DNA of 64,000 nt from Sandaracinaceae bacterium. GTDB lineage: Bacteria; Myxococcota_A; Polyangia; Polyangiales; Houyiibacteriaceae. The position numbers and the translations under genes were made by a program. Numbering within the stretch: position 1 is the stretch's first letter; every line of letters begins with the position of its first letter. Shown piece after piece: positions 8,062 to 23,319 of the stretch. The stretch is from positions 186,001 through 250,000 of the forward strand of contig JACKEI010000003.1 in NCBI GenBank assembly GCA_020633075.1. Direction: 5' to 3'. Below the pieces are notes generated by a model. The model was not told the DNA's origin, did no database searches, and saw only the letters and a list, made by a program, of their open reading frames with translations.

Positions 8062-8661
8062 ATGCAACCCTCACCTCAGTTCACGCCGCCGCAAGGCACA
8101 TCGACCGGCCAGAGCTCAAGCGTCTGGATCTTCGTGGGCTGCGGCACCCTGCTGCTGCTCATGCTGTGCCTCGGGAGCGGCGGCCTGGTCTACTACGCGG
8201 TGGGCCGCGGGAACCCGGGCGCCACCGGCTTCGGGGGCCCCGGCGGCCCCGGTGGTCCCCCTGGCAGCGGCCCGACACCCAGCGCGCCCGCGCTGCCGTC
8301 GCGCACGGTCAGCGCCACCGTCACGGCGGTCACGGGGACCTCGCCGGCCCCGGTCGACAGCACCTGCAACTTCGTGGTCTCCGTCTGGCCCAGCACCGAG
8401 AGCACTACCGGCGTGATGTGCCGCGCTCAGATGGTGTGCGCGGGGCAGCTGCTCTTCGGTGGCCCCGAGGCGGGCTACTTCATGTGTACCGTCAGCGACC
8501 AGCCGCCCAGCATCGCGGGCAGCGACAACACCACCACCTCTCAGGACAACGCCGACGCCGCCATGACGATCGACACGGCGGCGCGGACGCTGACGATTCG
8601 TGACGACGGCGGCGCCCACGGCACCTACAGCGTGACCGCCCGCGTCGACTCGGTGCTCTGA
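8062..8661 (+). CDS. Single-pass membrane protein of unknown function
   Basis: A 199-residue protein. A short polar N-terminus (MQPSPQFTPPQG) is followed by one membrane helix (about residues 25-50, VWIFVGCGTLLLLMLCLGS), a Gly/Pro linker and an exported-looking domain of about 125 residues with three or four cysteines that could form disulfides. I do not recognise the domain; it has beta-rich spacing (TVSATVTAVTG, TLTIRDDGGAHGTYSVTARV). The ATG at 8062 was chosen because upstream codons of this frame overlap the divergent regulator gene. It ends 5 bases before the sensor kinase gene, so the two are probably co-expressed and the protein could be an accessory to the kinase. Confidence 0.75.
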   Translation: MQPSPQFTPPQGTSTGQSSSVWIFVGCGTLLLLMLCLGSGGLVYYAVGRGNPGATGFGGPGGPGGPPGSGPTPSAPALPSRTVSATVTAVTGTSPAPVDSTCNFVVSVWPSTESTTGVMCRAQMVCAGQLLFGGPEAGYFMCTVSDQPPSIAGSDNTTTSQDNADAAMTIDTAARTLTIRDDGGAHGTYSVTARVDSVL

Positions 8662-8666
8662 GCGTC

Positions 8667-9611
8667 ATGGCGCGCCGCAGGGGTCTCCGCTCCATCTCCG
8701 TGCCCATCACCATGGGCGCCATCGCCGTGCCTCTGTCGGCGGCGCTGCTGGTGGGCTGGACGGTGCTCTTCGGCCAGAAGATCGCAGAGCAGCAAGAGAT
8801 CTTCGTCGAGGTCTGGCTGCTGGTGCTGGGCGCCATCTCGTTCACCGTCATCATCGGGGTGCTGGTGCTGCTCAGCTACTTCCTCGCGCGCGAGATCCTC
8901 GAGGTGCGGCGCCAGAACAGCTTCATCGACAGCGTCACGCACGAGCTCAAGTCCCCGCTCGCGTCCATCCGTCTGTGTCTGGACACGCTGGCCCGCCCGG
9001 ACCTGCCGGAGCCCCAGGTGGAGCGCCTGCACGACATGATGCGCAGTGACGTGGACCGCCTGAACGACTTCATCGACGACGTGCTGCAGTCGAGCCGGCT
9101 GGCCTACGACGGGGACACCTTCCTGAACCTGGGTGAGTTCCTGCTGGCGGATCTCCTCAACGAGGTGGCCGACGCCGCCCGCAAGCGCCACGGCCTGCCC
9201 GCGGAGGCCATCGTGGTGGACGTGCCCGAGAGCCTGCGCCTCACCACGGACCGCCCGGCCCTGCTGCTGGTGGCACGCAACCTGGTGGACAACGCGATCA
9301 AGTACAGCAACGAGCCGGTGCGCGTGGTGATCACGGCGGCCGCCGACCCGACCCAGGCCCGGCCACTGTCCCTCAGCGTGCGCGACGAGGGCATCGGCAT
9401 CCCCAAGGCGGAGCTCAAGCGCGTGTTCCACCGCTTCTACCGCGTGGAGCACGAGAAGGTGCGCACCCGCAAGGGCACGGGCCTCGGCCTGTTCGTGGTC
9501 TCGCAGCTGGTGCGCAACCTGGGGGGCAGCATCCGCGCCGAGTCCGAGGGCGTGGGGCGCGGCTCCTGCTTCGTGGTGCGCCTGCCCATGGCCCCCCCGC
9601 GAACGCGCTGA
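8667..9611 (+). CDS. Membrane sensor histidine kinase
   Basis: A 314-residue histidine kinase. Two membrane helices (about residues 13-35 and 48-72) enclose a loop of only about 12 residues, so there is no sizeable periplasmic sensor domain; such kinases usually sense signals in the membrane or through a partner. The HisKA motif SVTHELKSPLASIRL holds the phospho-acceptor H92. The ATPase core shows the N box (NLVDNAIKYSN), G1 (DEGIGIP), F region (VFHRFYRVEH) and G2 (GTGLGLFV). The gene is convergent with the PhoB/OmpR-type response regulator, with only 4 bases between the stop codons; the pair is very likely cognate although not in one operon. Confidence 0.95.
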   Translation: MARRRGLRSISVPITMGAIAVPLSAALLVGWTVLFGQKIAEQQEIFVEVWLLVLGAISFTVIIGVLVLLSYFLAREILEVRRQNSFIDSVTHELKSPLASIRLCLDTLARPDLPEPQVERLHDMMRSDVDRLNDFIDDVLQSSRLAYDGDTFLNLGEFLLADLLNEVADAARKRHGLPAEAIVVDVPESLRLTTDRPALLLVARNLVDNAIKYSNEPVRVVITAAADPTQARPLSLSVRDEGIGIPKAELKRVFHRFYRVEHEKVRTRKGTGLGLFVVSQLVRNLGGSIRAESEGVGRGSCFVVRLPMAPPRTR

Positions 9612-9615
9612 GGGC

Positions 9616-10344
9616 TCAGGGCTCGGGGACGAACTTGTAGCCCGCGCCGCGGATGGACAGGAAGTGCACCGGGTTCTTCCCGTCGGGCTCGAAGCGCCGG
9701 CGCAGGCGCGAGATGAAGTTGTCGATGGTGCGCGTGTTGTTGTAGTTGCGCAGCTTCCAGACGTTCTCCAGCAGCTCGTCGCGGCTCAGCACGCGCCCCG
9801 GGTTGTCCGAGAAGTAGCGCAGCAGGTCCAGCTCCAGCTGGGTCAGCTTCACGGACTCGTCGCCGCCGATGGACACCTCGTGCGTGTCGAAGTCCACCCG
9901 CACGTTACCGAACTGCAGGGTGGCCGTGTCCGCCGGACGCAGGCCCCGGTCGGTCTCCCACTTGCGGCGGCGCAGCAGGGAGCGCACGCGCGCCAGGAGC
10001 TCGGCCAGCTCGAATGGCTTGACCATGTAGTCATCCGCGCCTGCCTCCAGCCCCTGCACGCGATCGTCCGGGGAGGAGCGGGCCGTCAGCATGATCACCG
10101 GCACGAAGTTTCCGGAGTCGCGCAGCCGCTGGCAGAGCTCGAAGCCGTTCACGTCCGGCAGCATGACGTCCAGCACGATGGCGTCGTAGCGGTCTACACG
10201 GATGAGCTTCTCGGCGGCCTGCTTGGCGTTCCCGGCGACGTCCACCAGGTATCCGTCCAGCTCCAGGTTGAGCTTCAGCCCCGCCGCCAAGTGCGCCTCG
10301 TCTTCGACCACGAGCAGGCGCTTGGGGGATTCGGCGTCAGGCAT
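9616..10344 (-). CDS. PhoB/OmpR-family response regulator
   Basis: A 242-residue regulator. The receiver domain has the acidic pair in VVEDE, phospho-acceptor Asp about D59 in IVLDVMLPDVNG, the switch Thr in MLTARSS and Lys in YMVKPFEL. The C-terminal winged helix fits OmpR/PhoB (LTQLELDLLRYF, TRTIDNFISRLRRRFE, IRGAGYKF). ATG at 10344 (MPDAESPKR) is preferred to the one at 10356, which adds only MLAR. The gene lies tail-to-tail with the sensor kinase. A Pho-box-like direct repeat 24-41 bases upstream of the start suggests self-regulation. The divergent desaturase starts 95 bases away and shares the intergenic region, so it is a candidate target. Confidence 0.94.
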   Translation of the reverse strand: MPDAESPKRLLVVEDEAHLAAGLKLNLELDGYLVDVAGNAKQAAEKLIRVDRYDAIVLDVMLPDVNGFELCQRLRDSGNFVPVIMLTARSSPDDRVQGLEAGADDYMVKPFELAELLARVRSLLRRRKWETDRGLRPADTATLQFGNVRVDFDTHEVSIGGDESVKLTQLELDLLRYFSDNPGRVLSRDELLENVWKLRNYNNTRTIDNFISRLRRRFEPDGKNPVHFLSIRGAGYKFVPEP

Positions 10345-10367
10345 GCGGGCGAGCATAGCAGCTCGTC

Positions 10368-10385
10368 ATGACACAACTATGACAA
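10368..10385 (-). promoter_or_regulatory. Pho-box-like direct repeat
   Basis: ATGACA occurs at 10368-10373 and again at 10379-10384, an 11-bp period. On the minus strand this 18-mer reads TTGTCATAGTTGTGTCAT, matching the E. coli Pho box consensus CTGTCATAAAWCTGTCAY at 14 of 18 positions by my count. It sits between the divergent response-regulator and desaturase genes. Regulators of the PhoB/OmpR class bind such 11-bp-spaced direct repeats. Confidence 0.55.
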
Positions 10386-10438
10386 TCCAAGGCTCTCTTG
10401 TGATGGCGGTTCCGCCGACGAGCACATAGGGTGCGCCC

Positions 10439-11383
<945 letters not shown>

Positions 11384-11420
11384 GCCACGCGCGCCCCAGC
11401 GCCGGGTGGAGCCCGCCGTA

Positions 11421-11444
11421 GAGAGACCTCTACCTGGGTCTCTC
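11421..11444. terminator. Hairpin after the desaturase gene
   Basis: GAGAGACC (11421-11428) and GGTCTCTC (11437-11444) form a perfect 8-bp stem with an 8-base loop, 37 bases after the desaturase stop and 91 bases before the caspase start. No T-tract follows, so it may be a Rho-independent-like terminator, an mRNA 3' stabiliser or a leader hairpin of the caspase gene. Confidence 0.4.
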
Positions 11445-11535
11445 CGGGGGAATTCGGAGGGGACACTCCGACACCGACAGCGTATGATTCCTTGGTTGCT
11501 GCCGGCCAATCCGGCAGAAGCGAGAGGAAAACGCG

Positions 11536-14280
<2,745 letters not shown>

Positions 14281-14292
14281 GCTGAGCCCCAC

Positions 14293-14320
14293 CGTGCGGC
14301 CCTCGCTGTGGGGCCGCGCG
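14293..14320. terminator. Hairpin between convergent caspase and dnaB genes
   Basis: GCGGCCC (14296-14302) pairs with GGGCCGC (14311-14317) around an 8-base loop; three further pairs (one G-T) extend the stem to 10 bp. It lies 12 bases after the caspase stop and 50 bases from the dnaB stop on the other strand, so it could stop transcription from both sides. There is no T-tract. Confidence 0.5.
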
Positions 14321-14370
14321 ACGACACGCGACGGGCGCGGATGGCTTGCCACCGCGCCCGTTCTTGCGTG

Positions 14371-15786
14371 TCACTCGTCGATGAACTCGTTCACGCCGCC
14401 GCCGCCGCCTCCGCCGAAGTCCTCGTTGGCGGGGGCGCCGTAGTAGTCGCCCTCGGCGAGGTTGTCGAAGCGGGTGTACTCGTTGAAGAAGCGCACCCGC
14501 GCGGTGCCCGTCGGACCTGCGCGCTGCTTGCCGATGATGACCTCGGCGATGCCCCGGTCCTCCGACTCTTGGTTGTAGACCTCGTCGCGGTAGATGAACC
14601 AGATGGTGTCGGCGTCCTGCTCGATGGCGCCGGACTCGCGCAGGTCCGAGAGCTGCGGACGCTTGTCCTTGTTGCCCCGGCTCTCCACGCCGCGGTTGAG
14701 CTGCGAGAGGGCGATGACGGGCAGCGACATCTCCTTGGCGAGGCCCTTCAGGTTTCGGCTGATCTCCGAGATCTCCTGCTCGCGCGAGTCGTTCTTGCTG
14801 CCCGAGCGCATGAGCTGCAGGTAGTCCACCACGATGAGCGCGAGGCCGTGCTCGCTGGCGATGCGCCGCGCCTTGCTGCGCAGCTCCAGCATGGAGATGG
14901 CCGGGGTGTCGTCGATGAACACGGGCAGGGTGCTCAGCAGGCCCGCGGCCTTGGACAGCTTGGGCCAGTCTTCGCGGATGAGCTTGCCTGTGCGCAGGCG
15001 CGTACCGTCCACGCGCGCCTCGCTGCCGAGCATGCGCTGGGCGAGCTGCTCCTTGGGCATCTCCAGCGAGAAGATGGCCACGCCACGCCCGGACTTGACC
15101 ACGGCGTTGATGGCCACGTTCAGCGCGAACGAGGTCTTACCCATGCCGGGACGGCCAGCGATGATGATCAGGTCGCCGGGGTGCATGCCGGCGGTCATGG
15201 CGTCCACCTTCTGGAAGCCGGTGGGCAGGCCCGTGATGGCCTCACCCCGCTGCGCCGCCTCCTGGATGGTCATGAAGGTCCGCTTCACGACCTCGCGGAT
15301 GTGCTCGTACGGGTTCTTGGCGCGCTCCTTGGCCACGTTGAACACGCGGCTCTCGGCGGTGTCCAGGTAGTTCTCGATCTCGCCGTAGTCCCCGTAGCCC
15401 TCGGCGGCCAGCTCGTGGCAGACGGAGAGCATGCGCCGCACCACGGCCTTCTCTTTGACGATCTTCGCGTGCGCCTCGATGTTGGCCACGGTGGGGATGG
15501 TCATGGAGAGCGAGAGCAGGTAGTCGTCGCCGCCCACCGAGGCGAGCTTGTTGCTGCCCACCAGCGCGGCACGCAGCGTGACCTGGTCGATGGGCTCGCT
15601 GCGCGCGAAGAGGGTGCGCATGGCCTCGAAGATGATCCCGTTGGCCGAGCTGTAGAAGTGGTCGGACTCCAGGATCTCGATGACCGTGTTCATCGCGCCG
15701 TTCTCGAGCAGGATGCCGCCCAGCACGGCGCGCTCGGCGTCGAGTGAGTTGGGAGGCACACGGCCGGACGACGACTCGCTCTTCAT
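14371..15786 (-). CDS. dnaB: Replicative DNA helicase DnaB
   Basis: A 471-residue DnaB. The N-terminal domain (about 12-115) begins NSLDAERAVLGGIL, and the RecA-like ATPase shows Walker A GRPGMGKTS (211-219), Walker B LIVVDYLQLM and the sensor ALSQLNRGVESR. DnaB is the hexameric helicase that unwinds DNA ahead of the replisome and loads primase. Family length and motifs are complete and no intein is present, although dnaB is a common intein site. The C-terminus ends in a run of seven glycines followed by VNEFIDE, an acidic tip similar in style to protein-binding tails such as that of SSB. Stands alone, convergent with the caspase gene and divergent from the FadL-like gene. Confidence 0.98.
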   Translation of the reverse strand: MKSESSSGRVPPNSLDAERAVLGGILLENGAMNTVIEILESDHFYSSANGIIFEAMRTLFARSEPIDQVTLRAALVGSNKLASVGGDDYLLSLSMTIPTVANIEAHAKIVKEKAVVRRMLSVCHELAAEGYGDYGEIENYLDTAESRVFNVAKERAKNPYEHIREVVKRTFMTIQEAAQRGEAITGLPTGFQKVDAMTAGMHPGDLIIIAGRPGMGKTSFALNVAINAVVKSGRGVAIFSLEMPKEQLAQRMLGSEARVDGTRLRTGKLIREDWPKLSKAAGLLSTLPVFIDDTPAISMLELRSKARRIASEHGLALIVVDYLQLMRSGSKNDSREQEISEISRNLKGLAKEMSLPVIALSQLNRGVESRGNKDKRPQLSDLRESGAIEQDADTIWFIYRDEVYNQESEDRGIAEVIIGKQRAGPTGTARVRFFNEYTRFDNLAEGDYYGAPANEDFGGGGGGGVNEFIDE

Positions 15787-15872
15787 GCGCCGCTAGTACC
15801 ACGCGGAGCGCCGAGGCAGTAGTCCGGCGATATTCGAGTCACCCAGTGTCGTACATGTAGCTATTTGGGGCT

Positions 15873-15900
15873 TTGCTTGTGAGGGCTTGGCACGTATTCT
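15873..15900 (+). promoter_or_regulatory. Possible sigma70-type promoter of the FadL-like gene
   Basis: TTGCTT (15873-15878) and TATTCT (15895-15900) are separated by 16 bases in the 172-base region between divergent dnaB and the FadL-like gene. The match to TTGACA/TATAAT is partial. A good Shine-Dalgarno GGAG (15946-15949) is 9 bases before the ATG at 15959 and supports that start. Confidence 0.3.
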
Positions 15901-15958
15901 CGCCCGGCACGCGGGACCGGGCTGAGAGCTCGACCGCCCCCACTCGGAGTGAATCTGG

Positions 15959-17602
15959 ATGCGAAATCGAATGAGCGCGCGTAAGGCGCGCGTGCTGGCT
16001 GGCCTCGTCGCGGGAGCGCTGGGCCTCACCCTGGGCGCCCCGAGCGCGCAAGCTGGTGGCTACGACATGCCCGGCCTCGGAACCCGCGGTCTGGGTCGCG
16101 CGGGGGCGTGGGGCGTGCGTGCAGACTCGCCGCTGGCCTTGCACCTCAACCCCGCCAACCTGGCGCGGCTGAGCGGCATCAACGCGGAGCTCAGCCTGCA
16201 CCTGGCCAGCCTGCAGTCGTGCTTCGACCGCGACGGAACGCCCACCCGCGACGGCGCTGGGGAGCAGCGAGCCAACGAGAACGACACGGCCGCCAACGCG
16301 AGCGACTTCGGCAATCCCAGCGACTACGGCGACATCGAATACCCCGAGGTGTGCAACGGCGCGGGCATCTTCCCCATCCCGCAGCTGGGCTTGTCCTTCA
16401 GTCCGCACGAGCGCGTGGGCATCGGCATCGGCCTGATCGCGCCCAACAACGTCGGCCACCGCACGTTCGGAGGCGTGGGCCGGGACAACATCGGCACCTA
16501 CGCCGTGCCCGGCGCGCCCACTGGCCGGCTCCCGGTGTCCAGCCGCTACGACGTCATCGAGGCCAACGTGCTGCTCGCGTTCGTCGCTGTCGGCGCGGGT
16601 GTGGAGCTGCACCCGCGGCTGCGCGTCGGTGCCACCTTTGGCTACGGCTTCGCCAGCACGGGCTTCACCCCCGCCGTCGCTCCGCTGGCCTTTCAGGACT
16701 TCGCGCGTGACATCATCGCCGAGGTGGACGCGCACGACCGCTTCGTCCCACGCATCGCCTTCTCGGTGGACGCGGAGCCGGTCGACGGCCTCGAGGTCAT
16801 GGCTGGCTTCACGTGGACGGGCGACGTCAAGGCGTCCGGCGACCTCAACCTGCGCCCCGTGTTCTGGGGTGACATCGACGCCCAGGTCAACCGACCCGTC
16901 GCGGGCTTCGACGACGGCTGGGAAGACGTCACGTACCCCGTGCGGCTCCGCGCGCCCCAGACCTCGGTCATCAACTTCGGCGCTCGCTACGCCATGGCGC
17001 GGCCGGGCGCCCGCACCACCACCGACCGCGTCAACGGCGTGCCCGCGCCGGAGGCTGCTGAGGGCGGCGTCTCGCGCCCCTTCGACCCCATGCGCGACGA
17101 GGTCTTCGACCTGGAGCTGGACGTGGTGGTCACGCTGGGTGGCCGTGTGGACACCTTCTCCGTGAACTCCACCCCGGTTGACGGGCAGCGCCTGGTGTCG
17201 GGCGTGCTCACGCTCCCCGGCCCGCCCCCCATCGACCTGCCGCACAACTGGAAGACCCAGGTCATGGTGGCGCTCGGCGGTGACATCAACGTGCTCCCCG
17301 AGGCGTTCGCGCTGCGCTGGGGCTTGGTCTACGAGTCGCACGGCGTGGAAGCTGGCTACGAGCGCCTGGACTTCACCCCCTGGCAGCTGTTCGGCGGGTC
17401 CTTCGGTCTCACGGCGCGCATCCAGCGCTTCGAGCTGTCGCTGGGCTACATGTACACGCACTACTTCACCGTGAACAACAGCCCCACGCAGGCGCAGGTG
17501 CGCGCTCCGAGCGCGGCGGGCCCTGGCGAGATCATCAACGCCGGTCGCTTCACGGCCAGCGCGAACCTCGTGTCGCTGGGCCTCAGCTACCGCTTCCGCT
17601 GA
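15959..17602 (+). CDS. FadL/OmpP1-family outer-membrane transporter
   Basis: A 547-residue outer-membrane protein. A signal peptide (VLAGLVAGALGLTLGAPSAQA, cleaved after about residue 32) is followed by the hatch-like N-terminus typical of FadL/OmpP1/TodX proteins (GTRGLGRAGAWGVRADSPLAL then NPANLARL). The rest alternates short beta strands, has many aromatic girdle residues and ends in an aromatic-containing strand (LVSLGLSYRFR) suited to Bam recognition. These proteins move fatty acids or other hydrophobic compounds across the outer membrane. The presence of this porin shows the organism has a Gram-negative envelope. The start is fixed by GGAG at 15946. Followed by a good terminator at 17624. 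Confidence 0.88.
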   Translation: MRNRMSARKARVLAGLVAGALGLTLGAPSAQAGGYDMPGLGTRGLGRAGAWGVRADSPLALHLNPANLARLSGINAELSLHLASLQSCFDRDGTPTRDGAGEQRANENDTAANASDFGNPSDYGDIEYPEVCNGAGIFPIPQLGLSFSPHERVGIGIGLIAPNNVGHRTFGGVGRDNIGTYAVPGAPTGRLPVSSRYDVIEANVLLAFVAVGAGVELHPRLRVGATFGYGFASTGFTPAVAPLAFQDFARDIIAEVDAHDRFVPRIAFSVDAEPVDGLEVMAGFTWTGDVKASGDLNLRPVFWGDIDAQVNRPVAGFDDGWEDVTYPVRLRAPQTSVINFGARYAMARPGARTTTDRVNGVPAPEAAEGGVSRPFDPMRDEVFDLELDVVVTLGGRVDTFSVNSTPVDGQRLVSGVLTLPGPPPIDLPHNWKTQVMVALGGDINVLPEAFALRWGLVYESHGVEAGYERLDFTPWQLFGGSFGLTARIQRFELSLGYMYTHYFTVNNSPTQAQVRAPSAAGPGEIINAGRFTASANLVSLGLSYRFR

Positions 17603-17623
17603 GCGCTCTTCGACGCTGACGTA

Positions 17624-17653
17624 CGACCCCCTCGGCGCTGGCTGCGGGGGTCG
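17624..17653 (+). terminator. Rho-independent terminator of the FadL-like gene
   Basis: CGACCCCC (17624-17631) and GGGGGTCG (17646-17653) form a perfect 8-bp stem with a 14-base loop, followed by a T-rich stretch (ACTTGTTTT). It lies 22 bases after the stop codon. Confidence 0.7.
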
Positions 17654-17813
17654 ACTTGTTTTGCGGGTCTGGCTGTTCCGGCCGTCGCGCAGCAACCACG
17701 CCGCCAGGCAGGCCACCCGTGCCAAGGGTCGACCCGTGAGCTGCGCGTCCGCCGGTTGCGTGACCGCTTCTCGGCGGCCTGGCACCGTGCTCATGGCTCT
17801 CTACACTAGGCAC

Positions 17814-18041
17814 ATGGAAACGCCGCGCGTTCACGTGCCCACGCTGCAGGAAGAGGTAGCGCCGTACGTGAACCTCTCGCATGTGGAGCGTGCGACCATG
17901 CTTCGCGCCGTTTGTCGCGCCGGTGTTCGGATGGCCATGGCTCGACCGGACACGGCGCAGGTGTTCGCGCATCGTGACCCGCTGAGTGCGGCCACCGAGG
18001 CACAGTTGGCGTGCCTGATGCGCGAGTTCCGAAGCGCATGA
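17814..18041 (+). CDS. Small protein upstream of a broken nucleotidyltransferase
   Basis: A 75-residue protein starting METPRVHVPTLQ. It is soluble, mostly helical by composition (LSHVERATMLRAVCRAGVRMAMA) and ends with LACLMREFRSA. I do not recognise a family. Its stop codon overlaps the ATG of the next frame (ATGA at 18038-18041), the arrangement seen in two-gene toxin-antitoxin or nucleotidyltransferase modules, where the small upstream gene codes for the partner. ATG at 17814 is preferred over the one at 17793 (MALYTRHMETP). If the pair was a toxin-antitoxin module, only this partner is complete. Confidence 0.6.
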   Translation: METPRVHVPTLQEEVAPYVNLSHVERATMLRAVCRAGVRMAMARPDTAQVFAHRDPLSAATEAQLACLMREFRSA

Positions 18042-18173
18042 GCAGGCCCGTCGCGCCGCTCGGCCCACTCGACGCCGCACTGCAAATCGCGGAAGCGCTC
18101 GACGAGGCGGGGGTGCCGTACGCAATCGGCGGCGAGCTTGCGTACGGCTGGTGGACCATTCCCCGCGCGCCGC

Positions 18174-18184
<11 letters not shown>
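18038..18184 (+). pseudogene. Truncated MNT/AbiEii-like nucleotidyltransferase fragment
   Basis: The frame opened by ATGA at 18038 codes for only 48 residues: MSRPVAPLGPLDAALQIAEA, then LDEAGVPYAIGGELAYGWWT and IPRAPLSP, then stop. The segment ALDEAGVPYAIGGELAYGWWTIPRA is the usual N-terminal start of minimal nucleotidyltransferase and AbiEii-like proteins, which continues with an Asp-x-Asp catalytic motif (typically RATxDIDL). Here the similarity breaks off right after IPRA and runs into the 3' end of the convergent kinase gene, so the DxD motif and the rest are gone. It overlaps that gene by 11 bases. I interpret it as a remnant left by a deletion or rearrangement. Confidence 0.65.
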
Positions 18185-21839
<3,655 letters not shown>

Positions 21840-21947
21840 GAGGGTGAACGTATCACGCAGCCCAGGGCCAGTGGGAAGCACCTTCGGCCACGCGCGGCGG
21901 CGGGGCGTGCAGCGGGGCGGTAGCCGACGGAGGCTGTGCCTGCGTTG

Positions 21948-22520
21948 CTACGGAGTCGGCGCGTCGCCGGACTGCGCCTCGAGCGCGGCCACGGCCCGGT
22001 CGATGTAGCGCTGCACCATGCGCGGGAAGGGCCACATGAACACGTAGGCCGGCCCGGTGAACTGCAGCCGGATGTGCGCGTGCAGGGCGGGGTCGCGCGC
22101 GGCGTGGAGGCCGTACACGTCCGCGTACGCGGCGAGGGTCTCGCGGTAGGCCTCCCACTCGATGGCCGCGCGGCCCAGCGCGAGCCCCACCGGGAAGAGC
22201 GGCAGCCCGTAGATCAACGTCATGCCCACCACGCCGAACCGCCGGAACTGGCGCAGGTGTACCGCCTCGTGGCGCAGCGTGATGTAGCGCGCCTCGTCGC
22301 TGCGCTCCCCCCACGACGCGGGCAGGTAGATGGTGCTGCCGAGCACGGTGGTGTAGGTGCTCACGTAGGCAGCCTGCCCGCCAAAGGTGAGCGCGCGGAG
22401 CACGCGGTCGATGCGCCGCGACCACGGGTGCGTGGGCTTGTCCACGACGCGCAGGCGCGGGAACTCCTCGCGCAGCTCAGCCAGGTACGCGTCGGTGCGC
22501 GGCGTGGGGAGCGCGGACAA
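21948..22520 (-). CDS. Predicted zincin-type metalloprotease of unknown family
   Basis: A 190-residue protein with an HExxH motif at H84-E-A-V-H88 (TLRHEAVHLRQF) and, 30-40 residues later, WEAYRETLAAYA, which could supply the third (Glu) zinc ligand as in gluzincins. Flanking hydrophobic segments (VVGMTLIYGLPLFPVGLAL, about 98-116; AYVFMWPFP near 167) suggest membrane association. I do not know the family. It starts 9 bases after the end of the membrane-protein gene at 22530 and so is probably in one operon with it; the 108-base gap to the kinase gene downstream holds no clear signal. Confidence 0.65.
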   Translation of the reverse strand: MSALPTPRTDAYLAELREEFPRLRVVDKPTHPWSRRIDRVLRALTFGGQAAYVSTYTTVLGSTIYLPASWGERSDEARYITLRHEAVHLRQFRRFGVVGMTLIYGLPLFPVGLALGRAAIEWEAYRETLAAYADVYGLHAARDPALHAHIRLQFTGPAYVFMWPFPRMVQRYIDRAVAALEAQSGDAPTP

Positions 22521-22529
22521 GCGCGGCCC

Positions 22530-23021
22530 TCAGAGGCTGCCCGCGGGCTTTGGGCCGGCGGGCTTGGGGCCGCTGGGCTTGGCCGCGCCGGGCTTCGGGG
22601 CACCCGGCTTGCCGATGCCGGAAGCCGCGCCGCCGGCGGTGTTGTCCAGCTCCACGATCAGCGCGAAGAGCACGGCGATGGGCGGCGCGTAGAGCAACGG
22701 AAGGGCCGTCCACGAGGTGCTCTCGGGCGCGCCAAACAGAGCGAATCCGACGTCGAACGCCAAGAAGCGGCCAGCCACCCAGTACAAGCTCGCGCCCACG
22801 GCCAGGCCGAACACGCCCTTGAGCAGGCTCTCGAGCCAGGCCTCGTGCAGCCACGGCGGCCGCCCCGCGAGGATGCCCGCAGTGGCGCCCACGCCCATGG
22901 CGACCAGGTAGCCCAGCAGCCCAGACGTCACGCGCCAGCCGAGGCCGAAGTGAAAGAGAGAGCCCAGCAGCGCCCCGAGCGTCAGCCCCTTGACCAACCC
23001 GATGAGTATCCGTCGTGACAC
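22530..23021 (-). CDS. Multi-pass membrane protein with KPGAP-type tail
   Basis: A 163-residue protein with four predicted membrane helices (about 5-27, 31-52, 66-87, 105-125) and a C-terminal tail of about 27 residues made of Lys/Pro/Gly/Ala repeats (GKPGAPKPGAAKPSGPKPAG). The tail is likely to be unfolded and positively charged. No family recognised. It begins the small minus-strand operon with the zincin-like gene at 21948. Confidence 0.65.
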   Translation of the reverse strand: MSRRILIGLVKGLTLGALLGSLFHFGLGWRVTSGLLGYLVAMGVGATAGILAGRPPWLHEAWLESLLKGVFGLAVGASLYWVAGRFLAFDVGFALFGAPESTSWTALPLLYAPPIAVLFALIVELDNTAGGAASGIGKPGAPKPGAAKPSGPKPAGPKPAGSL

Positions 23022-23091
23022 GCGCGGAGCCTAGCAGGCGCAGGAGGAGAAATCCCGGAGCCGCCGACCAGGCGCCGAGAGAGCGCGGGCC

Positions 23092-23319
23092 TCAGCTGGG
23101 TCGCCGCACGCGTGGGCGGCCGCTGGCCTCTTGGACGTCTGCCGGGTAGGGGCAGTGCCGGCAGCCGCTGCCGCAGCAGCTGCCACGCTCCAGGAGGGCG
23201 CGGGCCGTCATGACGAAGAGCCCGCTGTGGGGGTCCAGGTAGCCGCGCAGGCCCTGCTGCTCGGCGAGGTCGTGGGCGCGCTGCGCGGCCGCGTCGATGG
23301 GTGGGTCGTAGCGGGCCAC
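23092..23319 (-). CDS. Small Cys-rich protein (DUF5522-like)
   Basis: A 75-residue protein with the cluster CCGSGCRHCPY (about residues 48-58), the signature I associate with DUF5522 and related small proteins; the four or five cysteines could bind a metal or an Fe-S cluster. The start is a GTG at 23319, directly after the TGA of the PLP-enzyme gene (no gap), so translation is probably coupled and the two products may work together. Function unknown. Confidence 0.75.
   Translation of the reverse strand: MARYDPPIDAAAQRAHDLAEQQGLRGYLDPHSGLFVMTARALLERGSCCGSGCRHCPYPADVQEASGRPRVRRPS

Noticed and set aside
14371..15786. Intein in dnaB
   Set aside because: The gene has normal length and continuous motifs. 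No intein blocks are present around Walker A.
15886..15905. Possible sigma54 promoter (TGGCAC near 15888)
   Set aside because: The -12 element does not follow at the right distance: the spacing between GG and GC is 11 instead of 10 and the TTGC core is missing.
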